The position numbers and the translations under genes are program-made. This document shows positions 6,820 through 15,010 of a stretch of DNA of 64,000 nt, in pieces. The first letter of the stretch is position 1; each line of letters starts with the position of its first letter. The DNA is from an uncultured Acetatifactor sp. (GTDB lineage: Bacteria; Bacillota; Clostridia; Lachnospirales; Lachnospiraceae): positions 124,001-188,000 of the forward strand of contig CANQEH010000001.1 of NCBI GenBank assembly GCA_947594835.1, read 5' to 3'. The notes under the pieces were generated by a model that saw only the letters and a program-made list of their open reading frames with translations, was not told the DNA's origin and ran no database searches.

Positions 6820-8736
6820 ATGAGCAAAAGCACTATGGTCATGTCGATAGAGGATAATGAAGATACCCTGATGGATCGCTATCGGGATATGAAAGTCCAA
6901 ACTGCCGTTTATGATGGAAGAAGAGCACAGGGGCAAGGAGAAAAGACCAGAAGGAGGAGAACAGTGTCAGAAAAGGTAGTGCAAAAGCTGAAGACGTTGC
7001 TGCTTCTGGTCAGTGTCCTGGCCGCTGTCAAGATCATCTTCGTAGACTATTCGATGGATGAGGAATATCAGATTGTGATGGCCTATCGGAACCTGTCTGG
7101 AGACACGCTGTTTGGAACCATGTGGGAGCCCCATCAGACCTCTGCTTTTTTGTGTGTTTGGCTGATGTGGCTGTTTCGGCTTGTCACGGGGGGGATGACC
7201 GGCGTAGTTCTCTTTCTGCGGGTTGTCACTCTGGGCATCCAGCTGCTTCTGACGGTCTGGCTGACAAAAGTTTTTCGTAAATTTTTGGAACGGGATCAGG
7301 CATTCCTGCTGGGGTGCTGTTATTTCAATATAGTGCCAAAGCTGATACAGATACCGGATTTTTCCAATCTGCAGCTCTGGGGTCTGACGGTGACCGTGCT
7401 TTCGCTGCTTCAGTATTACAGCCTGGCGAAGGAAGTGCAAAAGGGAAAGGGACCGTTTTTAAAAATCTGGCTGGTATCCGCAGGCCTGGGGATGTCGCTG
7501 GCAGTTTTGGCTTATCCCGCAAGTATTCTGTCTTTTCCGTTTTTTCTTGCCGTCATTGTTTACGGATCCGGGAAACGGGGAGAACAGGGAAACGGATGGA
7601 TGGCCCGGCCTGCGCTGACTGACGGGGCAGTTTTTACCGGAACCTGTGTGCTGTGCGCAGCGGTATGGGTGCTTGTGATCCTGTCTCATGTCGGATTGGA
7701 AGAATTTCTGCGGAATATCGGATATATAGTGGATTTTGACCTGACGCACAATTTGTCTCTGGGCACTGAAGCCAGAATAACGGAAGTGTTCCGGGGCGGG
7801 AAGATCATGCTGATCCATGCTGCAATTTGTGCAGGGATGGGCAGCGTGTTCTTATGGCTGACAAATTTTGTGCTGCGGCGCAGCAGGACAAAAGAGGCGC
7901 CCGGCTTTTCTCTTCCCCTCTGGGCGGCGTTTCTGGTATTGAGCGGGGCAGCGGTAGAGCTGTATTACTGGGTGATCGTGCGCTCGGGGTATGAGGCTCC
8001 GCAGGTTCACTTGCTGATGCTGTTTTTGGCAGCCGGGCTGGTATGGCGGCAGGCGGGCAGCCGCAGACATCTGCTGTGGGTTGGGATTCTGGGAGGCGGC
8101 GTGCTGATGATCTTAGCCGCCATATATATGAGCGATCTGGGGCTTTACTATTCCGTGGCTCACGGCGTACTGGGCGCTGTCTTTGCGCTGGCGCTCTTGG
8201 TCTGCGCCTTGGAGCAGACCCTGCGTGAAAAGAGCAGGATCGTGGTCTATCTATTGCTTTTTGGCATGGCTTTTTTTGCCGTTTTCGGCAAAGGATATAC
8301 GCTGCGCGCCGGAAGGATCAGAACTGTACCGGAGGTGAGCGGTCTGATCAAGGAGGGGCCTGCAGCCGGTATTTTTACCAGTTATATCCAGGCTTACATC
8401 ACAAACTGTACTTATGAGGATTTTGGGAATGTAGTGAAAGAGGGGGAAAACTGCCTGATCGTCACGAATATGCCCGCAACGGCAGGCACCTCTCCTTACC
8501 TTTTTCACAATCTCTCCGTAAGCCATTTTTCCATTGTGGATCCCACCAGTTACGATGAACGGCTTTTGACCTACTGGGCGTGTTATCCGGAAAAACAGCC
8601 GGATGTGATCGTGGTGGACTGTTGGTACGGCCAGCTGATCGAAGACCCCGGCAGTTGGATCATGCAGTATATTGAAAATGATTTTGGCTACACGGAAATG
8701 ACGGAAGGCAGGTATGTTCGTTTTTATCGGAAATGA
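6820..8736 (+). CDS. Multi-pass membrane protein, GT-C-like glycosyltransferase candidate
   Basis: This protein of up to 638 residues has about eleven to thirteen hydrophobic helices and a soluble C-terminal part (about residues 500-638). An acidic DEEYQ motif follows the first membrane helix (about residues 78-82), as in GT-C enzymes that use polyprenyl-phosphate sugars. I cannot place it in a named family. There are two possible starts: ATG 6820, giving a 48-residue polar, charged N-terminus, and GTG 6964, which has a much better RBS (AGGAGGAG) and begins just before the first membrane helix. It is co-transcribed with the upstream cupin. Transfer of a keto-derived deoxysugar to the envelope is possible but unproven. 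Confidence 0.7.
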   Translation: MSKSTMVMSIEDNEDTLMDRYRDMKVQTAVYDGRRAQGQGEKTRRRRTVSEKVVQKLKTLLLLVSVLAAVKIIFVDYSMDEEYQIVMAYRNLSGDTLFGTMWEPHQTSAFLCVWLMWLFRLVTGGMTGVVLFLRVVTLGIQLLLTVWLTKVFRKFLERDQAFLLGCCYFNIVPKLIQIPDFSNLQLWGLTVTVLSLLQYYSLAKEVQKGKGPFLKIWLVSAGLGMSLAVLAYPASILSFPFFLAVIVYGSGKRGEQGNGWMARPALTDGAVFTGTCVLCAAVWVLVILSHVGLEEFLRNIGYIVDFDLTHNLSLGTEARITEVFRGGKIMLIHAAICAGMGSVFLWLTNFVLRRSRTKEAPGFSLPLWAAFLVLSGAAVELYYWVIVRSGYEAPQVHLLMLFLAAGLVWRQAGSRRHLLWVGILGGGVLMILAAIYMSDLGLYYSVAHGVLGAVFALALLVCALEQTLREKSRIVVYLLLFGMAFFAVFGKGYTLRAGRIRTVPEVSGLIKEGPAAGIFTSYIQAYITNCTYEDFGNVVKEGENCLIVTNMPATAGTSPYLFHNLSVSHFSIVDPTSYDERLLTYWACYPEKQPDVIVVDCWYGQLIEDPGSWIMQYIENDFGYTEMTEGRYVRFYRK

Positions 8737-8775
8737 TCCGCGCAAAATAAAATACATTTATTTTGAATTAGGGTA

Positions 8776-8804
8776 TTGCAAAGTGGGAACACTTCGTGTA
8801 TAAT
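8776..8804 (+). promoter_or_regulatory. Promoter of tRNA-Gln
   Basis: TTGCAA (8776-8781), a 17-bp spacer and TATAAT (8799-8804), 18 bp before the mature tRNA 5' end. Confidence 0.8.
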
Positions 8805-8822
8805 ACAGCAGTAACACAAATT

Positions 8823-8894
8823 AGGGCTATCGCCAAACGGTAAGGCAACGGACTCTGACTCCGTCATTTCAAGGTTCGAATCCTTGTAGCCCTG
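8823..8894 (+). tRNA. tRNA-Gln (anticodon CUG)
   Basis: A cloverleaf can be drawn. The acceptor AGGGCTA pairs with TAGCCCT (8887-8893) and the discriminator G is 8894. The D stem is GCC/GGC, the anticodon stem ACGGA/TCCGT holds loop CTCTGAC with anticodon CTG, and the T arm contains GGTTCGAATCC. The first pair A-T and G73 match the tRNA-Gln identity pattern. The 3' CCA is not encoded (CTT follows). It stands alone with its own promoter and terminator. Confidence 0.93.
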
Positions 8895-8900
8895 CTTGAG

Positions 8901-8928
8901 ACCGCCGGGGAATTTTCCTGGCGGTTTT
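8901..8928 (+). terminator. Terminator after tRNA-Gln
   Basis: A 9-bp stem, ACCGCCGGG (8901-8909) with CCTGGCGGT (8917-8925), is followed by TTTT, directly after the tRNA. Confidence 0.8.
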
Positions 8929-8965
8929 GTGCTATCAGAAAATGTTCAAAAGGGGGAGAAAGAGA

Positions 8966-10027
8966 ATGGAGGAAACAAAAGGGGACGAAATCCTGCGGAC
9001 AGAGCGGCCGGAGGAGACGCAGGGACAGGAAACGGATTTACGGCCGGACCGGAAATATTTTTCCCGGCTGGGCCTGATGTACTTTCTGGGCGCAATGGCG
9101 ATCAATGCAGCGCAGTTTCTCGCAAGCTTTTTGGCGGGGCTGATTCATCCCGGGTGGCTTGACGATCCCACAGCGCTGATGCTGCTTTCCATGCTGCCCA
9201 CCTATCTGGTAGGGATGCCGGTGATGATCGCGCTGATCAGACGGATCCCAGAGGCCAAGATAGAAAAGCACCCGATGAAGGGGAGGGATTTTCTGGCGGC
9301 GGTCGTCATGTGTTTCGGCGTAGTCTATCTGTCGAATCTGCTGGGCAATGCGCTGACCGCGCTCATCGGCCTTCTGAAAGGCGGTGCGGTGAACAATGTG
9401 CTTGTGGATATGACTGCCTCTGCCAATCTCGGGGTCGTATTTGTCTTTACCGTGCTCTGCGCGCCGCTTATAGAGGAATATATTTTCCGCAAGCTTCTGA
9501 TAGACAGGACAGTCCGCTACGGACAGGGCGTGGCAGTGCTTTTGTCGGGACTGATGTTCGGGCTGTTTCACGGCAACCTGAACCAGTTCGCCTACGCCTT
9601 CACCCTGGGAATGTTTTTGGCCTTTCTCTATGTGAAGACAGGGAAGCTGAAGATCACCATTGCGCTGCATATGCTGGTGAACTTCATAGGCACCGTGGCC
9701 CTTATGCTGCTGACGGAATTTCTGGATCTGGACGCTTATCTGGAACTGGTGGAGTCCGGGGTGGGAGACGCGCAGCTGGTGAATTATTTTCTGGAACATC
9801 TTACCGGATGGCTTCTCTATGGGGCATATGGGCTCTGGCTTCTGGCGGTGCTGATCGCGGGGACGGTATTGTGGATCGTGGCGCTGGCAAAAAGACGATT
9901 CACCCTGACGCCCGGCGAGATCACGATCCCCAGGGGGAAGCGGTTCTCCACGATCTGTTGGAATGTGGGAATGGGCCTTTTTGTATTGTTTTGGATCGGT
10001 GTAATGATTGTACAGCTTTTGATGTGA
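8966..10027 (+). CDS. CPBP family intramembrane glutamic endopeptidase (CAAX-protease-like)
   Basis: This multi-pass membrane protein (353 residues from ATG 8966) has the three ABI/CPBP motifs: EEYIFRK (about 170-176), FGLFHGNLNQF with its His at about 202, and HMLVN (about 235-239). These residues form the metal/glutamate site of Rce1-like proteases. In bacteria such proteins mature peptides or protect against bacteriocins, but most have no known substrate. ATG 8966 is preceded by AGGGGGAGAAAG. Upstream in-frame starts overlap the tRNA terminator and are less likely. No peptide precursor is evident nearby. The next gene, a thioesterase, starts 9 bp after the stop. Confidence 0.85.
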   Translation: MEETKGDEILRTERPEETQGQETDLRPDRKYFSRLGLMYFLGAMAINAAQFLASFLAGLIHPGWLDDPTALMLLSMLPTYLVGMPVMIALIRRIPEAKIEKHPMKGRDFLAAVVMCFGVVYLSNLLGNALTALIGLLKGGAVNNVLVDMTASANLGVVFVFTVLCAPLIEEYIFRKLLIDRTVRYGQGVAVLLSGLMFGLFHGNLNQFAYAFTLGMFLAFLYVKTGKLKITIALHMLVNFIGTVALMLLTEFLDLDAYLELVESGVGDAQLVNYFLEHLTGWLLYGAYGLWLLAVLIAGTVLWIVALAKRRFTLTPGEITIPRGKRFSTICWNVGMGLFVLFWIGVMIVQLLM

Positions 10028-10036
10028 GGGACATCT

Positions 10037-10753
10037 ATGTATACGTTTGACAGCAGGATTCGCTACAGTGAGACGGACAGCGAGGGAAATCTGACTCTGG
10101 CTGCCCTGATCAATTATTTCCAGGACTGCTCCACATTCCAGTCGGAGGACGTGGGGCTCGGTCTGAACTATCTGCGGGAGAAGAAACTGGTGTGGGTGCT
10201 GGCCTTCTGGCAGATCGCAGTGGAGCGCTATCCCGCTTTGGGGGAGCGCGTGACAGTGGGCACCCAGCCCTATGACCTCAAGGGGCCGTTCGGGTACCGC
10301 AATTTCTGGATGGAGGATGGACAGGGCAGCTATACCGCGAAAGGCAATTCCCTGTGGATGCTTTTGAACACGGAGACTGGCCGGCCCGTGAATGTGACGG
10401 AGGAACTGGCGCGGGGATATCAGATCGGTGAGAAGCTGCCCATGGAATATGCGCCCCGGAAGATCGCCATTCCCCAGGGAGGCGTGAGCAGGCCGCCTCT
10501 GACGGTGAAAAAGCATCATCTGGACACCAACCGCCATGTAAACAACCAGCAGTTTGTGGGAATGGCCATGGATTTTCTGCCGGAAGGCTATGCCGTGGGG
10601 CAGCTTCGGGCGGAATACAAGAGACAGGCCTTTCTGGATGAGATTTTATACCCCTATGTGGCAGAGGAGCAAAACAGGGTGGTGATATCGCTGGCAGACC
10701 AGGCGGGAGCGCCGTATGCCGTGGTGGAATTTACTGGGAAAGAGGCTTTGTGA
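10037..10753 (+). CDS. Acyl-ACP thioesterase (double hotdog)
   Basis: This 238-residue cytoplasmic enzyme of the bacterial FatA/FatB-like family releases fatty acids from acyl-ACP. Two hotdog domains are visible. The first opens with FDSRIRYSETDSEGN (about 4-18); the second holds the catalytic pattern DTNRHVNNQQF (about 163-173), with Asp163, Asn165 and His167. The RBS GAGGG lies close to the ATG. It is packed between the CPBP protease and cvfB with short gaps, so probably one transcript. In gut Clostridia such enzymes are common and may supply free fatty acids for export or lipid remodelling. The exact chain length preference is unknown. Confidence 0.9.
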   Translation: MYTFDSRIRYSETDSEGNLTLAALINYFQDCSTFQSEDVGLGLNYLREKKLVWVLAFWQIAVERYPALGERVTVGTQPYDLKGPFGYRNFWMEDGQGSYTAKGNSLWMLLNTETGRPVNVTEELARGYQIGEKLPMEYAPRKIAIPQGGVSRPPLTVKKHHLDTNRHVNNQQFVGMAMDFLPEGYAVGQLRAEYKRQAFLDEILYPYVAEEQNRVVISLADQAGAPYAVVEFTGKEAL

Positions 10754-10765
10754 CGGGAGACGGGC

Positions 10766-11602
10766 ATGATACGTTTGGGTGAATTTCAGGAACTGGAGAT
10801 TGTGAAAAAAGTGGAGTTTGGCGTGTATCTGGCATCTTCCGCCCAGCAGGCGTCGGACAGGGTGCTTTTGCCTGCAAAGCAGGTTCCCCCGGACAGCGGC
10901 GTCGGCAGCAGGCTGACGGTGTTTGTCTACAGGGATTCCGAGGACAGGCTGATCGCGACGGTCCGGGAGCCGAAACTGAAGATGGGCCAGGTGGCGGAGC
11001 TGGAGGTAGTGCAGGTCAGCCGCATCGGCGCTTTTTTAGACTGGGGGCTGGAGAAAGACCTGTTTTTGCCCTTCCGGCAGCAGCGCGGGTCTGTGGGCCA
11101 GGGGCAGAAGGTACTGGTTTCCCTCTATATAGACAAGAGCAGCCGTCTTTGCGCCACCATGAATGTCTACCAGAACCTAAAGAGCGGCAGCCCTTACAAA
11201 GCAGGAGACCAGGTCACTGGGCGGGTGTATGAGGTAAGCCCTCATTTCGGCGCCTTTGTGGCAGTGGACAATTTGTATTCCGGCCTGATTCCGGCCAGGG
11301 AGATGTACGGGGAAATTCCTCTGGGGCAGGACGTGTCCGCCCGGGTGACCCGGGTGCTGGAGGACGGCAGGCTCAACCTCAGCGTCCGGGAGAAAGCCTA
11401 TCTGCAGATGGACAGGGACGCGGAAAAGATACTGGAATTACTGGAGAGCTATGAGGGGGCGCTGCCCTTTAACGACAAGGTGTCGCCGGAGGTGATCCGA
11501 TACGAGACCGGCATGAGCAAAAACGAGTTTAAGAGGGCGGCAGGCAGGCTGTTAAAGCAGGGAAAGATCCGGATCGAGGAAAAGACCATACGGAGAATAT
11601 GA
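10766..11602 (+). CDS. cvfB: S1 RNA-binding protein CvfB
   Basis: This 278-residue CvfB/YitL-type RNA-binding protein has three S1-like OB segments (about 1-60, 68-135 and 142-212) and a C-terminal winged helix (about 220-278). GVYLASS, GAFLDWGLEKDLFLP and GAFVAVDNLYSGLIP mark the S1 repeats. In Staphylococcus CvfB affects virulence gene expression. It is cytoplasmic, with no signal. It lies 12 bp after the thioesterase gene. The family assignment is strong and its RNA targets are unknown. Confidence 0.9.
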   Translation: MIRLGEFQELEIVKKVEFGVYLASSAQQASDRVLLPAKQVPPDSGVGSRLTVFVYRDSEDRLIATVREPKLKMGQVAELEVVQVSRIGAFLDWGLEKDLFLPFRQQRGSVGQGQKVLVSLYIDKSSRLCATMNVYQNLKSGSPYKAGDQVTGRVYEVSPHFGAFVAVDNLYSGLIPAREMYGEIPLGQDVSARVTRVLEDGRLNLSVREKAYLQMDRDAEKILELLESYEGALPFNDKVSPEVIRYETGMSKNEFKRAAGRLLKQGKIRIEEKTIRRI

Positions 11603-11627
11603 TAAAACGATAATATATATTCGATAA
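11603..11627 (+). promoter_or_regulatory. Possible sigma-D (motility) promoter for the YjfB-like gene
   Basis: TAAA (11603-11606) and TTCGATAA (11620-11627) resemble TAAA-N15-GCCGATAA, but the spacer is 13 and two -10 bases differ. A TATGAT at 11687-11692 lacks a -35. A weak call, kept because the downstream gene belongs to a motility-associated family. Confidence 0.3.
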
Positions 11628-11733
11628 AACAAGCAATCGTGAAAAAAGCAGAAAAATGCAAGAAACTATGGAAAAAAGCGGCGGCATATGATAAAATAAA
11701 GTCAATCGGATTTGTGGGAAAGGGGGATTTCAC

Positions 11734-11925
11734 ATGGATATTGCAGGCGTGTCCACAGCATTGGCAAATGTCAACTTGCAGACAAAGGTGGGAACCGCTG
11801 TGCTCGGCAAAGCCTTAGATACCAATAAGGACATGGGAGCCAGGCTTGTAGATATGATTGACTCCGCAGCCATGGAGCGCAGTGTGAATCCTGCCGTAGG
11901 CGCTAACTTTGATACGCGGGTTTGA
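11734..11925 (+). CDS. YjfB-like putative motility protein
   Basis: This small 63-residue protein fits the YjfB family of putative motility proteins: MDIAGVSTALAN at the start, a helical middle (TKVGTAVLGKALDTNKDMG) and a short polar end. It has no membrane segment. A clear RBS (AAAGGGGG) precedes the ATG, and a strong terminator follows. In Bacillus and Clostridia such genes often belong to the sigma-D regulon. The molecular role is not known. It is monocistronic here, away from the flagellar genes at 23-26 kb. Confidence 0.75.
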   Translation: MDIAGVSTALANVNLQTKVGTAVLGKALDTNKDMGARLVDMIDSAAMERSVNPAVGANFDTRV

Positions 11926-11948
11926 TTGCTGCAAAATTTTTGTCTCAG

Positions 11949-11981
11949 ACTGCCTGACATGGTACATCAGGCAGTTTTTTT
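11949..11981 (+). terminator. Terminator of the YjfB-like gene
   Basis: A perfect 9-bp stem, ACTGCCTGA (11949-11957) with TCAGGCAGT (11967-11975), is followed by seven T. Confidence 0.9.
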
Positions 11982-12013
11982 GTGAAAATATATAAAATCC
12001 TATTGCTTTTTCC

Positions 12014-12044
12014 TTGTATTTTTTGTACATTTGTATTATATAAT
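12014..12044 (+). promoter_or_regulatory. Promoter upstream of the PucR-type regulator
   Basis: Consensus TATAAT (12039-12044) with TTGTAT (12014-12019) at a long 19-bp spacing. A start near 12051 would place ATG 12043 and the frame's earlier codons outside the mRNA, which supports ATG 12106 as the regulator's start. Confidence 0.5.
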
Positions 12045-12105
12045 GGAAAAGCGCAACTGGCATGATGGAAAAGGAGCATTCACAGGGGCAAAGGAGCAAG
12101 GGGTT

Positions 12106-13191
12106 ATGATTTCCAACCAGATTTTGCAGAACACGATAGAAGGGCTGAAAAGTATTGCGAGAGTGGAACTCTGTGTCATGGATGTGGATGGAAAAGAAGT
12201 GGCGTCTACTACGGACATGGCGGGTGTTTCGGGCGCAGCTGCGGATTTTGCAGCGTCCCCTGCAGATTCACAGGAAATACAGGGGTATCAGTATTTTAAG
12301 ATTTTTGACGAACAGCAGCTGGAGTATGTGCTTGTGGTCAGCGGCACCGGCGACGGCGTGTATATGGTAGGCAAGCTGGCGGCCTTCCAGATCCAGAATA
12401 TGCTGGTAGCGTATAAGGAGCGTTTTGATAAGGACAACTTCATCAAAAACCTTCTGCTGGACAATCTGCTGCTGGTAGATATTTACAGCCGTTCCAAAAA
12501 GCTGCACATCCAGACGGACGTCCCCCGGGTCGTGATCCTTGTGGAGCCGGGCAGCGGGCGCGACAGCAATGCGCTGGAACTGACCAAAACCTACTGTGGA
12601 AGCGGGGGAAGGGATTTCGCCACCGCGGTAGATGAAAACAATGTGGTGGTGGTAAAGGAACTGACGGAGCCGGACGCTGCAAAGGAGATGGAGCGCTGGG
12701 TCAAGAGTCTGAAGCAATATCTGGAAAAAGAGGGGATCCGCAGCATCCGCATCGCCTACGGGACGGTGGTCAACGAGATCAAGGAGGTGAGCCGCTCCTA
12801 TAAAGAGGCCAAGATGGCGCTGGACGTGGGGAAGATCTTCTTTGATGAAAGGCAGATCGTGGCTTACAGTGAACTGGGCATCGGGCGCCTGATCTACCAG
12901 CTTCCCATCCCCCTCTGTAAAATGTTTATCAAGGAAATCTTTGGGGGCAAAAGCCCCGACGATTTTGACGAGGAATCTTTGACGACCATCTATAAGTTTT
13001 TTGAGAACAGCCTGAATGTGTCCGAGACTTCCAGGCAGCTGTTCATCCATCGGAATACGCTGGTATACCGTCTGGATAAGCTGCAGAAGAGCACGGGGCT
13101 GGATCTGCGGGTCTTTGAAGATGCCATCACCTTTAAGATCGCGTTGATGGTGGTAAAATACATGAAATATATGGAGAGCGTGGACTACTGA
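12106..13191 (+). CDS. PucR/CdaR-type transcription regulator with C-terminal HTH
   Basis: The protein has 361 residues from ATG 12106. The C-terminal part (about 300-361) has the PucR-type helix-turn-helix (PF13556) with SRQLFIHRNTLVYRLDKL. The middle (about 200-285) resembles the GGDEF-like domain of this regulator class without catalytic residues. The N-terminal part (about 1-110) could be a sensory domain. Such proteins activate sugar-acid, purine or other catabolic operons, but no such operon is next to it. ftsE follows 27 bp downstream and may be co-transcribed. ATG 12106 has AAAGGAG about 10 bp upstream. Effector and targets are unknown. Confidence 0.8.
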   Translation: MISNQILQNTIEGLKSIARVELCVMDVDGKEVASTTDMAGVSGAAADFAASPADSQEIQGYQYFKIFDEQQLEYVLVVSGTGDGVYMVGKLAAFQIQNMLVAYKERFDKDNFIKNLLLDNLLLVDIYSRSKKLHIQTDVPRVVILVEPGSGRDSNALELTKTYCGSGGRDFATAVDENNVVVVKELTEPDAAKEMERWVKSLKQYLEKEGIRSIRIAYGTVVNEIKEVSRSYKEAKMALDVGKIFFDERQIVAYSELGIGRLIYQLPIPLCKMFIKEIFGGKSPDDFDEESLTTIYKFFENSLNVSETSRQLFIHRNTLVYRLDKLQKSTGLDLRVFEDAITFKIALMVVKYMKYMESVDY

Positions 13192-13218
13192 TCTGACGAT
13201 ACATTTGGAGGAAGATGA

Positions 13219-13962
13219 ATGGCAAATAAGGAACTGAGGCGAAGAAAACGGGAGAAGATGATTGAAGAAAACGGCGTCATCTACCTGGACAATGTGAGCA
13301 AGGTCTATTCTACCGGATCCCCCGCTTTGAACGGCGTTACGCTGAGCATAGGAAGCGGCGAGTTCGTCTTTATCGTGGGGGACAGCGGATCCGGAAAATC
13401 TACGCTGATCAAACTTCTGCTGCGGGAGCTGACGGCTTCCAGCGGCAGTGTTTATGTTATGGGACAGGATCTGGCGGCGTTAAAGCACCGGCAGGTGCCG
13501 AAATTCCGGCGCAATATCGGCGTGGTGTTTCAGGATTTCCGCCTGCTGAACGACCGCAATGTATACGAAAATGTGGCGTTCGCCCAGCGGATTGTGGAGA
13601 CGCCGGCGTCGGAGATCCGCAGGAACGTACCGGCGATCCTGGCCACAGTGGGACTGGCCGGGAAATACAAGGCGAAGACCAGACAGCTCTCCGGCGGAGA
13701 GCAGCAGCGCGTGGCACTGGCCAGGGCGCTGATCAATAACCCGTCCATCCTGCTGGCGGACGAGCCTACCGGCAACCTGGACCCCAAAAATTCCTGGGAG
13801 ATCATGCGGCTTTTGGACGAGATCAACGCAAACGGGACCACGGTGGTGGTGGTGACCCACAGCAGGGAGATCGTCAACGCCATGCACAAGCGCGTGGTGA
13901 CCATGAAAAAGGGCGTGATTGTCAGCGACGAGGAGGGAGGAGAATACATCGATGAAGATTAG
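13219..13962 (+). CDS. ftsE: Cell division ATP-binding protein FtsE
   Basis: FtsE is the cytoplasmic ATPase of the FtsEX complex, which activates cell-wall hydrolases at the division site or along the wall. Walker A GDSGSGKS (about 54-61), Q-loop VVFQDFRLL (about 102-110), signature LSGGEQ (157-162), Walker B ILLADEP (about 177-183) and switch His in VTHSRE are intact. The protein has 247 residues, with a basic extension of about 18 residues in front of the usual start; ATG 13258 is an alternative start. GGAGG is 8 bp before ATG 13219. It overlaps ftsX by 11 bp, indicating translational coupling. Confidence 0.95.
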   Translation: MANKELRRRKREKMIEENGVIYLDNVSKVYSTGSPALNGVTLSIGSGEFVFIVGDSGSGKSTLIKLLLRELTASSGSVYVMGQDLAALKHRQVPKFRRNIGVVFQDFRLLNDRNVYENVAFAQRIVETPASEIRRNVPAILATVGLAGKYKAKTRQLSGGEQQRVALARALINNPSILLADEPTGNLDPKNSWEIMRLLDEINANGTTVVVVTHSREIVNAMHKRVVTMKKGVIVSDEEGGEYIDED

Positions 13963-14920
13963 CACATTGCTCTATACCATCAAGCAGGGCTTTGCCAATA
14001 TCTTCCGAAACAAATGGTATTCCCTGGCCTCTGTGGCGACGATATCCGCCTGCCTGTTTCTGTTTGGGACGTTTTATGCCATTGTGACCAATTTCCGGAG
14101 CATTGTGATGCGGCTGGAGGAGGGCGTGTCGATCACGGTGTTCTTTCACAGCGAGGAGGGGCCCTACAACGAGCAGAAAGGATGTTTTGCGGACGGCTGC
14201 GTCAGCCATACGCCGGAGCAGCTCGCCTCGGATGAACGGCTGGAGGAGATCGGGCAGGAGATCGCCCGCCGCCCGGAGGTGTCCCGGGTAGAATTTACCT
14301 CCGACGATCAGGTCTGGCAGGAGTATGCCACGGAATACTACGGGGAGCAGTACGCGGAAGGGTTTCCCGAAAATCCCCTTGCCGGGGAAGACAATTACGA
14401 GATATACTTAAGCGACGTCTCCATGCAGAGTTCCCTGGTGACCTGGCTGGAATCCAAACCGGAAGTGCGCCTGGTGCGGTACTCCGAAGTCACGGCGGAC
14501 ACATTGAGCGGCGCCAATCTGCTCATCGCCTATGTGTCCCTTGGGATCATCGTCATCCTGCTGGCAGTCAGCATCTTTTTGATCAGCAATACGGTGGCCA
14601 TCGGGATCTCTGTGCGCTCTGAGGAGATCAACATCATGAAATACATCGGGGCCACAGACTTCTTTGTCAGGGCGCCCTTTGTGCTGGAGGGGATGCTGAT
14701 CGGGCTTTTGGGCGCGCTGATCCCGCTGTGGATGATATACAGTATATACAACTACGCGCTCACATATATTACTGGTAGGTTTGAAATTCTGAGCAGCTTC
14801 CTGGCCTTTTTGTCTGTGGAAGAGGTCTTCCACGTCCTTGCGCCGGCGTCTATCCTGATGGGCGTAGGCATCGGCTTTCTGGGAAGTATTACCACAGTCA
14901 GAAAGCACTTGCACGTCTGA
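13952..14920 (+). CDS. ftsX: Cell division protein FtsX
   Basis: This 322-residue membrane partner of FtsE starts at ATG 13952, which has GGAGGGAGGAG upstream. It has the FtsX layout: one N-terminal helix (about 24-46), a large extracellular loop (about 50-190) that contacts the hydrolase, then three helices (about 192-215, 237-262 and 288-312). The loop contains a short Cys-containing stretch (KGCFADGC). Together with the coiled-coil M23 protein encoded next it should form an FtsEX-hydrolase system analogous to FtsEX-EnvC, PcsB or CwlO. Confidence 0.94.
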   Translation: MKISTLLYTIKQGFANIFRNKWYSLASVATISACLFLFGTFYAIVTNFRSIVMRLEEGVSITVFFHSEEGPYNEQKGCFADGCVSHTPEQLASDERLEEIGQEIARRPEVSRVEFTSDDQVWQEYATEYYGEQYAEGFPENPLAGEDNYEIYLSDVSMQSSLVTWLESKPEVRLVRYSEVTADTLSGANLLIAYVSLGIIVILLAVSIFLISNTVAIGISVRSEEINIMKYIGATDFFVRAPFVLEGMLIGLLGALIPLWMIYSIYNYALTYITGRFEILSSFLAFLSVEEVFHVLAPASILMGVGIGFLGSITTVRKHLHV

Positions 14921-15010
14921 TGGCGGGTCCTGCAGGGAAATGTGAGAACGGTGTTTCCGGTACTTTTTGAAAACGACGAGCCGCCTCTGCGGCAGGCCCG
15001 AGGTGTTGCC

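Noticed and set aside
9038-10537. A 499-codon open frame on the minus strand opposite the CPBP protease and thioesterase
   Set aside because: It is rich in His, Gln, Arg and Pro with no family motif, lies opposite two well-supported genes and has no RBS; typical antisense artefact of GC-rich coding DNA.
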